This document shows, one piece after another, positions 1 to 5,796 of a stretch of 6,400 bases of DNA. A model generated the notes under the pieces. The model made no database searches and had not been told where the DNA came from. It saw nothing but the letters and a program-made list of their open reading frames with translations. The DNA is taken from positions 1 through 6,400 of the forward strand of contig CAMEOC010000064.1 of the NCBI GenBank assembly GCA_945929285.1. The letters run 5' to 3'. Each line of letters begins with the position of its first letter. The first letter of the stretch is position 1. Both the position numbers and the translations under genes were made by a program. The stretch is from an uncultured Mucispirillum sp. (lineage in GTDB: Bacteria > Chrysiogenota > Deferribacteres > Deferribacterales > Mucispirillaceae).

Positions 1-129
1 ACTCAAATTTCAGCAACACTTTTACAACAACTTCTTTTCCCACTTCCACCACTTAAAGAGCAGGAAAGAATTGTTAAAAAAGTTGATGAACTATTAACCT
101 ATTGCAATAAATTAAAAGATATTGTATAA
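1..129 (+). CDS. hsdS: Type I restriction-modification specificity subunit HsdS, C-terminal end (partial)
   Basis: The window opens inside this gene. Frame 1 gives 42 residues ending at TAA 127-129. The segment LFPLPPLKEQERIVKKVDEL is the hallmark of HsdS: the end of a target-recognition domain (LPPL.EQ..IV) running into the conserved spacer helix (KKVDELLTYCNKL). In the family, HsdS has two target-recognition domains separated by long helices that set the spacing of a bipartite target site, and it binds two HsdM subunits plus HsdR. The protein stops soon after the VDELL..CN.L helix; many HsdS proteins continue about 30 residues further, so the terminal helix is short, though this is within family variation. 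HsdM and HsdR are presumably upstream, outside the window. The next gene starts 27 bp downstream on the same strand, suggesting one transcript. The family call is confident; recognition specificity cannot be read from this fragment. Confidence 0.93.
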   Translation, partial: TQISATLLQQLLFPLPPLKEQERIVKKVDELLTYCNKLKDIV

Positions 130-142
130 TATGAAAAATAAC

Positions 143-150
143 AAAGGTGA
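143..150 (+). promoter_or_regulatory. Ribosome binding site of the ATPase-TOPRIM gene
   Basis: AAAGGTGA lies 6 nt before the ATG at 157, inside the 27-bp hsdS-to-ATPase gap. Together with the in-frame TAA at 151-153 it fixes the start codon. There is no room for a separate promoter in the gap itself, supporting co-transcription with hsdS. Confidence 0.75.
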
Positions 151-156
151 TAAGAT

Positions 157-1863
157 ATGATTAAAAAAATACATTTCAATCAATATAGAAAATTAAAGGA
201 TTTAGATATAGAATTTTCAAAAAATATTAATATAATATCTGGAACTAACGGAACATGCAAAACATCTATTTTACACCTATGCAGTAACGCTTTTCAAGCA
301 CCAAAAAAAGGTTATATAGCAAATGATAAAGTTATTACAACAATAAATACTATAAATATGCTCACAAATCCAAAGATAGAAACTTTAACTAAAGGGGATA
401 AAAAATATAATAACCCTGCACCTAATTTTGATGGACCACTATTTAATATTACATATTTTGATGATGTAAATCTAGACTTTAGAAGACATAATACTGATAG
501 CGAATTATCAAAACATAAAAGATACAGAATAATCTTAAAATATCCAAAAGGTAAAAAAATGTCTTTAAAAACTCTTGCAACAATATACCTTGGATTGCCA
601 AGGCTTTATCCGTTTGGTGAAATTGATGATAAAGAAAAAACAAATAATTCCATAAAAATCAGGAATATCACTAATCAATTACCAGATGAATATCAAGCAG
701 AACTATATAAATTGTATAAAGAATTAACAGGTATTTCTGTTGCACAAGGTAAAAACATAAAAATTGAAAATATAAAATCAAGAACAGATTTTGATACAGA
801 TGTTGAAGGTATTGATTCTAATACTATTTCAGCAGGTGAAGATAATATAATGATTATTTTAACTGCATTAATTTCATTAAAATATTATTATGACAATATA
901 TCAAATAAAAGTGTTGAAGTGATAAGCATGCTTTTAATAGATGAACTTGATGCAACTTTACACCCTGAAATGCAAATCAAAATATTCAATAAAATTCTAG
1001 AATATTCTAAAGCATATAAAATTCAAGTAATTTTTACTTCACATAGTTTTACATTAATAGAACATGCGAAAAAGAATAAACAGAATTTAATTTACATTCA
1101 AAATAAACGAACAACAGTAAAATTAATGGACAATCCTGATATCTATAAAATAAAAATGGATTTATATAATGAAACAGCAATAAACTTATTCAAAAATTCT
1201 AAAATTCCAGTATTTACTGAAGATGATGAAGCACGCTTTGTGTTAGATATTTTATTTAATCAATATGAAATAAATTTAAATAACCTTTTTCATCTTATAA
1301 ATGCAAATATGAGTCATACATGTATAACCCAAATATTTAAAGATGAATATATTTATAAAAATACTGTAGGGATGATTGCGATACTTGATGGTGATTGTAG
1401 AGAAAAAATGTTACAAATAAATAATAAAGATTTAGATAATAACATAGATGATGAAATACATGATTTATCAACATATTATTTTAATCATAATATAATGTGG
1501 CTGCCTGGTAATAAATCACCAGAAATATTATTTTTTGAATATGCTTTAAATATATATAATGATGAAAATTCTAAATTTCATAATTTTGATGATGTTCAAA
1601 ATCTTGGATATACTTACAACTATTTTGATAATAATATTAAACCACTTCTTGAAGAGTGTTTACAGACAGAAAAAGCTAGTGAGAAACGAAAAAAAGCAAA
1701 AAAATTATTTAAAGATTTTAGTGAATTTTTTAAACTAATAATAACTTATTGGATGCAAGATGAAAACAACTCAACAGAAGTGAAGCAATTTTATTCTATA
1801 TTAAAAAGTTTATATAAAAAAAATGCTGATATAAATAATTGTAACCCTAATTCTTGGAATTAA
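157..1863 (+). CDS. OLD-family-like ATPase with C-terminal TOPRIM nuclease domain, linked to hsdS
   Basis: This is a 568-aa ABC/AAA-type ATPase fused to a TOPRIM-like domain. Visible motifs are: N-terminal strands IKKIHFNQYRKLKDLDIEF (2-20); Walker A GTNGTCKTS (29-37); a signature-like SAGE (225-228); Walker B with catalytic acid, LLIDELDATLHP (259-270); and an H-switch TSHS with H296. The second half has a TOPRIM pattern: PVFTEDDEAR with E355, LDGD with D411/D413, and LPGNKSPE (449-456) with K453 as a possible catalytic lysine. The family (OLD, Gabija GajA, and related stand-alone or partnered nucleases) couples ATP sensing to DNA cleavage in phage defence. Here that role is inferred. Position 34, normally Gly before the Walker A Lys, is Cys. 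The start is firm: AAAGGTGA at 143-150 lies 6 nt upstream and an in-frame TAA sits at 151-153. The 27-bp gap after hsdS indicates an operon, as with restriction-linked rlo ORFs. No UvrD-like GajB partner follows, so ordinary Gabija is unlikely; a fused PARIS (AriA-AriB) type is an alternative. Confidence 0.82.
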   Translation: MIKKIHFNQYRKLKDLDIEFSKNINIISGTNGTCKTSILHLCSNAFQAPKKGYIANDKVITTINTINMLTNPKIETLTKGDKKYNNPAPNFDGPLFNITYFDDVNLDFRRHNTDSELSKHKRYRIILKYPKGKKMSLKTLATIYLGLPRLYPFGEIDDKEKTNNSIKIRNITNQLPDEYQAELYKLYKELTGISVAQGKNIKIENIKSRTDFDTDVEGIDSNTISAGEDNIMIILTALISLKYYYDNISNKSVEVISMLLIDELDATLHPEMQIKIFNKILEYSKAYKIQVIFTSHSFTLIEHAKKNKQNLIYIQNKRTTVKLMDNPDIYKIKMDLYNETAINLFKNSKIPVFTEDDEARFVLDILFNQYEINLNNLFHLINANMSHTCITQIFKDEYIYKNTVGMIAILDGDCREKMLQINNKDLDNNIDDEIHDLSTYYFNHNIMWLPGNKSPEILFFEYALNIYNDENSKFHNFDDVQNLGYTYNYFDNNIKPLLEECLQTEKASEKRKKAKKLFKDFSEFFKLIITYWMQDENNSTEVKQFYSILKSLYKKNADINNCNPNSWN

Positions 1864-2695
1864 ATAATTCCATATCAATATTAATATCATTATATATCAG
1901 CAGTTCGCTGCCTTTATTATTATATTTAGATATGCTGTAATTTAATGTATAGCTAAATTGTTGTGAACTGCTGTATATATCTGATATTTCTTGAACATCA
2001 TCATAAGTAACTATCCATGGATAATCTAACTTTTGAATAAACTTACCGATTTTTTTATGGTCTTCTGGTTTATAAAAGTTATTATATAATGTATTTGCAT
2101 TATAATAATATGGTGGGTCAAAATATATTAAAGAATGATTATCAAGTTTATTCTTTATAGATTTAATTAACTGTAAAGCATCTTTATTATAAAGTTTTAT
2201 ACTATCTTTATACTTATTAATATGCTCTATTTTTTCTATTAACTCATCTTTTTTAAACCGAGCATCTAGTTTATAGTTGCCGTTTTGATTTTTACCACCA
2301 ATAACTCCTGCTTTGATTATACCAGAACGGTTTGTTCTATTCATAAAAAATGTTGCAAAACCAACTGTAAGTTTATCATAATTATTATAATTGGTTATTA
2401 CTTCTTTATACTTATACCAGTTATCCATTGTAATATCAGTATTGCGTATTAAATCAATAAATTCATTTTTATGTTTTAAGATAGAGTACCAAAATGAATG
2501 TATAAGTGGGTCAATATCATTTATAATAACATTTTTAACAACATTATTTAAAAGCAAATAAAGCCCAATACCAAAACCACCTGCGTAAGGCTCTATATAC
2601 ATGTTTATATTATTTGATTTACATATTACTTCAAATTGTTTTGCAAGTTTACTTTTACCACCAGGATATCTTAACGGTGTATATGTTTTCTTCAT
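1847..2695 (-). CDS. D12-class (Dam-like) DNA N6-adenine methyltransferase
   Basis: This 282-aa protein has the full D12-class layout and length. LRYPGGKSKL (8-17) is the N-terminal family signature. YIEPYAGGFGIG (33-44) is motif I for S-adenosylmethionine. NDID (59-62) carries the acidic residues expected near the cofactor. FFMNRTNRSGI (116-126) and NYKLDARF (140-147) match the central D12 region. DPPY (193-196) is catalytic motif IV, and GSELLIYN (262-269) is the typical C-terminal strand. It transfers a methyl group to adenine N6 in duplex DNA; the family includes Dam and DpnII-type enzymes, but the target here cannot be read directly. The start is unambiguous: an in-frame TAG (2705-2707 on the complement) lies four codons upstream, and LRYPGGK is at residue 8. 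No good Shine-Dalgarno precedes it. It ends with TAG, overlapping the convergent ATPase gene by 17 bp. No adjacent restriction endonuclease is visible, so it is either orphan or serves the neighbouring genes. Confidence 0.92.
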   Translation of the reverse strand: MKKTYTPLRYPGGKSKLAKQFEVICKSNNINMYIEPYAGGFGIGLYLLLNNVVKNVIINDIDPLIHSFWYSILKHKNEFIDLIRNTDITMDNWYKYKEVITNYNNYDKLTVGFATFFMNRTNRSGIIKAGVIGGKNQNGNYKLDARFKKDELIEKIEHINKYKDSIKLYNKDALQLIKSIKNKLDNHSLIYFDPPYYYNANTLYNNFYKPEDHKKIGKFIQKLDYPWIVTYDDVQEISDIYSSSQQFSYTLNYSISKYNNKGSELLIYNDINIDMELFNSKN

Positions 2696-2904
2696 CTCTA
2701 TACTCTATGTATTTTCATTCCCAATATAAATATATATTAACATATATTAAAAGTAAATCAAATTTTACAAAGAAAATTACAAAAATATATATCTATTTAT
2801 AAACATATATCAATATGATTATAATACTTATTTTTTCAATATAACATCTATTTCCCCTTTACATAAAATCATTTATTTTATAAGCTACTATTTAAAGGGA
2901 TATT
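2696..2904. promoter_or_regulatory. AT-rich divergent intergenic region between methyltransferase and NERD genes
   Basis: These 209 bp, roughly 80% A+T or more, separate two divergent genes and must hold both promoters unless longer transcripts exist. For the methyltransferase (minus strand), TTGATA (2808-2813 complement) and TATATT (2784-2789 complement) are 18 bp apart. For the NERD gene (plus strand), ATAACA (2841-2846) with TAAAAT (2864-2869) at 17 bp is possible, as is TTTACA (2858-2863) with TATAAG (2879-2884) at a short 15 bp. In DNA this AT-rich such matches arise easily, so individual boxes are tentative. Short reading frames here carry no recognisable protein, and no RNA gene was recognised. 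Confidence 0.4.
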
Positions 2905-3672
2905 ATGGATAATATTACAATTTTTATAACCATCATACTGATTATTTTTATTTTTAAAGTTATATCATCTGTTCTAGATAATCCACATTATAAAGGTTCA
3001 GCTTTTGAAAATAATATATATAATAAAATTATAAAGTTGATTGATAAAAACTTTGTGTATAAAAATATATATATAAAAAGACAAAATAGAAGATTAACTG
3101 AAATAGATATTCTTGCTATACATACAACAGGGATATATGTTTTTGAGTGTAAAAATTATGGGGGCTGGATATTTGGTGCAGGCAATAAAAAAGAATGGCT
3201 GCATACATATAAAACAGGTGAAAGATATAGGTTTTATAGCCCTATTTTTCAAAATCAAATTCATATTAATGCAGTTAAAAATTTACTAAAAAATTATAAT
3301 ATTCCTTATTATTCCATAATAGTTTTTAGTGATAAATGTGAACTTATGGATGTTTTTTATGATACCCCTAATACTTATATAATATATGAAAATGAAATAA
3401 AATCTTTAATGAAAGAGTTACTTTCTACTCAAGTAATTATAAATTTAGCTACTTTAAATAAAATTAACCAAATAATAGAACAAAATTGCAGTAAGCAAGA
3501 AAATAACCATGAACAGCTTATGCAGGATATGGCTGAAGGGCTTACAAAATGCCCATATTGTAATGGCAGTTTAGTTAAAAGAGTAAACAAAAAAAATAAC
3601 ACTGTATTTTATGGGTGTAGTAATTACCCTAAATGTAAATATACTACAAATAAGTTAAGAGAATTTATATAA
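2905..3672 (+). CDS. Membrane-anchored NERD-domain nuclease-like protein with C-terminal zinc finger
   Basis: This 255-aa protein has three parts. Residues 5-23 form one hydrophobic helix (FITIILIIFIFKVISSV), likely an N-terminal membrane anchor. Residues about 28-175 are a NERD (nuclease-related) domain: KGSAFEN with E35, TEIDIL with D68, IYVFECKNYGGWIFG with E81-x-K83, and SPIFQNQIH with Q116/Q118. This reproduces the PD-(D/E)XK nuclease fold arrangement. Residues 216-244 form a topoisomerase-type C4 zinc finger (CPYC...GCSNYPKC; C216, C219, C238, C244), a likely nucleic-acid-binding module. All expected nuclease residues appear present, but nuclease activity is inferred; NERD proteins are widespread and poorly characterised. 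AAAGGGA (2894-2900) precedes ATG by 4 nt and an in-frame TAA (2893-2895) rules out a longer start. It is transcribed away from the methyltransferase and towards htpG, probably as a single gene. Its place beside R-M genes suggests a DNA-processing or defence role. Confidence 0.85.
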   Translation: MDNITIFITIILIIFIFKVISSVLDNPHYKGSAFENNIYNKIIKLIDKNFVYKNIYIKRQNRRLTEIDILAIHTTGIYVFECKNYGGWIFGAGNKKEWLHTYKTGERYRFYSPIFQNQIHINAVKNLLKNYNIPYYSIIVFSDKCELMDVFYDTPNTYIIYENEIKSLMKELLSTQVIINLATLNKINQIIEQNCSKQENNHEQLMQDMAEGLTKCPYCNGSLVKRVNKKNNTVFYGCSNYPKCKYTTNKLREFI

Positions 3673-3675
3673 AAA

Positions 3676-3703
3676 CAGGAAAAGGCTTTTACACCTTTTC
3701 CTG
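3676..3703 (-). terminator. Intrinsic terminator of htpG, shared with the convergent NERD gene
   Basis: CAGGAAAAGG (3676-3685) and CCTTTTCCTG (3694-3703) form a perfect 10-bp stem around an 8-nt loop. In the minus direction the stem is followed by TTTTTATATAAA (complement of 3675 downward), a good U tract, so it terminates htpG transcripts. In the plus direction the following CTATATCTTGC is a poor tract, so the NERD transcript may be terminated less efficiently. The hairpin begins 3 bp after the NERD stop codon and ends 11 bp from the htpG stop. Confidence 0.85.
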
Positions 3704-3714
3704 CTATATCTTGC

Positions 3715-5610
3715 TTATTCCAAGCCTTTAATCATTAAGTTTGCCACTCTTTTTGTAAAAAGTGAAGCATCTACTGGTTTTGCACCTTCTAATATTAATG
3801 CTTCATCATATAAAAGTTCTACATATTCTTTTAAAACTTCACTTTCTTTATCTTTATTAAAAAGCTCGTTTAGTTTTATAAATAGTGGGTGGTCTGCATT
3901 TACTTCCATTGTGCGTTTTGATGCCATAAATGACTGCCCCATGGCTTTCATAATTTGTTCCATGTGTGGGTCAAAGTCGTTTTCCCCTCTTACTAAACAT
4001 ACTGGGCTGTCTGTAAGCCTGCTGGAAAGGCGTACATCTGCTATTTTATCTTTTAACTGCTCTTTAATATAAGCTAATATGGAGCTTAATTCCTGGCTTT
4101 TCTTTTCTTTTTCTGCCTTTTCTTCATCAGTTAAATTTATATCACCTTTTACTACTGATTTGAAAGTTTTGCCTTTATATTCTTTTAGGGCAGAAATAAC
4201 AATATCATCTATTTCATCAGTTAATATTAAAACTTCATAGCCTTTATTTGTTAAGCCTTCCATATATGGGCTTGCTATTGCTTCTGCTTTTGTTGGAGCT
4301 AAGATATAATAAATATCATTCTGCCCCTCTTTCATTCTTTCAACATATTCTGCAAATGTGGTATATTTGCCGTCTTCTGTGGAAGTAGATTCTGCTAATA
4401 CTAAATCTGCAATATTTTCTTTTTTCTCATATTCAAAGTGCAGCCCTTCTTTTAATATTCTGCCAAATTCTTTGTAAAATGAAACATAAGTATCATACTC
4501 TTTATTTTTCATTTCCGTTAAGGCATCAAGCACTCTTTTTGTAATGTTTTTACGCATTACTTCAATAAGCTTATTATTTTGCAGTATTTCCCTTGAAATA
4601 TTCAGCGGTAAATCGTTTGATTCTACCACACCTTTTACAAACCTTAAATAAGGTGGGAAAAGTTCTTCACAGTGCTCCATAATCTGCACTCTTTTCACAT
4701 AGAGCATAGGGCCAGATTTATATTCTTTATATATAATATCAAAAGGTTTCATTTTTGGAATATATAAAAGCCCTGCAAATTCATGGGTGCCTTCCACTTT
4801 AAAGTGTATTGTTTTTAAAGGGTCTGAATAATCATGAGTTATATGTTTATAAAACTCATTATATTCTTCCTGGCTTATTTCTGATTTACTTTTTAACCAT
4901 ATAGCTTTTTGAGAGTTTAGCACTTCTTCTTTTATTTCTTTTTCTTCAAGCACTTTGCCTTCTTCATCTTTTTTAGGCCTTTCCACATCCATTACTATTG
5001 GGTGTTCTATGTAGTCTGAATATTTAGAAACTAAATCTCTTAAAGTCCATTCATCAAGATAATTTTTATCATCTTCTTTTAAATGCAGAATAATATCTGT
5101 GCCACGGCTTGGGCGAACTGCCTCATCTATTTCAAATTTGCCATCAGCTGAACTTTCCCATTTAACGCCTTTTTCATGGCCTGCTTTTCTTGTAATAACA
5201 GTAACTTTATCTGCTACCATAAATGCAGAATAAAAACCCACACCAAACTGGCCAATAAGCTCAACTGCATCTTTTGCATTTTTTTCTTCTAACATTTTCA
5301 TAAACTCTTTTGTGCCACTGTTTGCAATGGTGCCTAAAGTGTTTATTACTTCATCATAATCCATACCTATGCCGTTATCTGTAATAGTTAATGTGCCAGC
5401 ACTTTTATTTGGTGTTAATTTTATTTTCCAGTTTGTATCGTTTTCATATTTGCTTTGGTCTGTAAGCCCTTCGTAACGAACTTTATCTATTGCATCGCTG
5501 GCATTAGATATAAGCTCCCTTAAAAATATATCCTTATTGGAATAAAGCGAGTGGATAACAATATCTAATAACTTAGATACTTCTGTTTTAAACTCCATAG
5601 TCTGTGCCAT
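3715..5610 (-). CDS. htpG: Molecular chaperone HtpG (bacterial Hsp90)
   Basis: This is a full-length 631-aa cytosolic Hsp90, close to the usual 620-640 aa. The dimeric ATP-driven chaperone remodels client proteins together with DnaK. The N-terminal GHKL ATPase domain shows RELISNASDA (31-40; catalytic E32, Mg-binding N36), DNGIGMD (78-84), lid GTIANSGTKEF (93-103) and GQFGVGFYSAF (120-130). A short charged linker (about 211-230) leads to the middle domain, where SREILQNNK carries R340, the gamma-phosphate-contacting arginine. The C-terminal dimerisation domain ends in LMIKGLE. The start chosen is MAQTMEFKTEV at 5610: AGGAGA (complement of 5618-5623) lies 7 nt upstream. A start 11 codons earlier would include that ribosome binding site in coding sequence. 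It is expressed from its own promoter under a CIRCE operator. Base composition is visibly richer in G+C than in the defence genes to its left, as expected for a core gene. Confidence 0.98.
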   Translation of the reverse strand: MAQTMEFKTEVSKLLDIVIHSLYSNKDIFLRELISNASDAIDKVRYEGLTDQSKYENDTNWKIKLTPNKSAGTLTITDNGIGMDYDEVINTLGTIANSGTKEFMKMLEEKNAKDAVELIGQFGVGFYSAFMVADKVTVITRKAGHEKGVKWESSADGKFEIDEAVRPSRGTDIILHLKEDDKNYLDEWTLRDLVSKYSDYIEHPIVMDVERPKKDEEGKVLEEKEIKEEVLNSQKAIWLKSKSEISQEEYNEFYKHITHDYSDPLKTIHFKVEGTHEFAGLLYIPKMKPFDIIYKEYKSGPMLYVKRVQIMEHCEELFPPYLRFVKGVVESNDLPLNISREILQNNKLIEVMRKNITKRVLDALTEMKNKEYDTYVSFYKEFGRILKEGLHFEYEKKENIADLVLAESTSTEDGKYTTFAEYVERMKEGQNDIYYILAPTKAEAIASPYMEGLTNKGYEVLILTDEIDDIVISALKEYKGKTFKSVVKGDINLTDEEKAEKEKKSQELSSILAYIKEQLKDKIADVRLSSRLTDSPVCLVRGENDFDPHMEQIMKAMGQSFMASKRTMEVNADHPLFIKLNELFNKDKESEVLKEYVELLYDEALILEGAKPVDASLFTKRVANLMIKGLE

Positions 5611-5617
5611 AAATTTA

Positions 5618-5623
5618 TCTCCT
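5618..5623 (-). promoter_or_regulatory. Ribosome binding site deciding the htpG start
   Basis: On the minus strand AGGAGA precedes ATAAATTATG-type spacing to the ATG at 5610 (7 nt between). The candidate start 33 nt further upstream has no comparable site, so the MAQT start is preferred. Confidence 0.85.
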
Positions 5624-5646
5624 AATTTAAAATGTCTTAACAATTA

Positions 5647-5673
5647 TTAGCACTCAACTCTTGCGAGTGCCAA
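5647..5673 (-). promoter_or_regulatory. CIRCE element (HrcA operator) of htpG
   Basis: The sequence TTAGCACTC (5647-5655), a 9-nt spacer, then GAGTGCCAA (5665-5673) matches the CIRCE consensus TTAGCACTC-N9-GAGTGCTAA with a single mismatch. CIRCE is the inverted repeat bound by the HrcA repressor, whose binding is relieved on heat shock. It lies 36 bp before the htpG start codon and covers the predicted transcription start (about 5671), where bound HrcA would block initiation. It also lies in the transcribed leader. hrcA itself is not in the window. Confidence 0.95.
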
Positions 5674-5677
5674 AGAT

Positions 5678-5706
5678 AATGTAATAACAATAGCCCATAT
5701 TGTCAA
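5678..5706 (-). promoter_or_regulatory. Sigma70-type promoter of htpG
   Basis: On the minus strand a perfect -35 box TTGACA (complement of 5701-5706) is followed after exactly 17 bp by TACATT (complement of 5678-5683), a 4/6 -10 box. Initiation would fall near 5671, giving a leader of about 60 nt and placing CIRCE at the start site. No sigma32-type box is needed to explain heat-shock control. Confidence 0.8.
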
Positions 5707-5735
5707 GAGATTATAATTAAATATTTTAAATATAC

Positions 5736-5763
5736 TTGATTTATATGGTTAATATGTGATAAA
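5736..5763 (+). promoter_or_regulatory. Possible promoter of the lipoprotein gene
   Basis: TTGATT (5736-5741) and GATAAA (5758-5763) are 16 bp apart, with TG three bases before the -10 box as in an extended -10 promoter. The DNA is very AT-rich, so the match is only suggestive. Positions 5711-5796 show no other structure. Confidence 0.3.
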
Positions 5764-5796
5764 TTTAAAAACTATTTTAAAACCTTGAGGCAATAG

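Noticed and set aside
131..160. Nine-codon reading frame starting 1 nt after the hsdS stop and ending in an ATGA overlap with the ATPase start.
   Set aside because: It has no ribosome binding site of its own and its length is easily reached by chance; the ATPase gene has its own good site inside it.
1816..1823. A8 tract near the end of the ATPase gene (and another at 3589-3596 in the NERD gene) as possible phase-variation sites.
   Set aside because: Runs of this length are expected in DNA this AT-rich and both lie within intact frames near the C termini.
1855..1872. Inverted repeat TGGAATT / AATTCCA at the convergent gene ends, as a possible terminator.
   Set aside because: The 7-bp stem is AT-rich, there is no T tract on either side, and most of it is coding for the methyltransferase C terminus.
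1900..1911. GCAG-TTCG-CTGC hairpin followed by CTTTATTATTATATTT, as a possible terminator for the ATPase transcript.
   Set aside because: The stem is only 4 bp and it lies in codons for the conserved GSELL motif of the methyltransferase, which explains the sequence; weak at best.
2614..2802. Plus-strand 62-codon open frame across the methyltransferase start.
   Set aside because: It is mostly antisense to the methyltransferase N terminus, low complexity, and resembles no known protein.
5611..5643. Alternative htpG start 11 codons upstream (MLRHFKLGDKF extension).
   Set aside because: The extension overlaps the AGGAGA ribosome binding site and is not part of the known HtpG N terminus.
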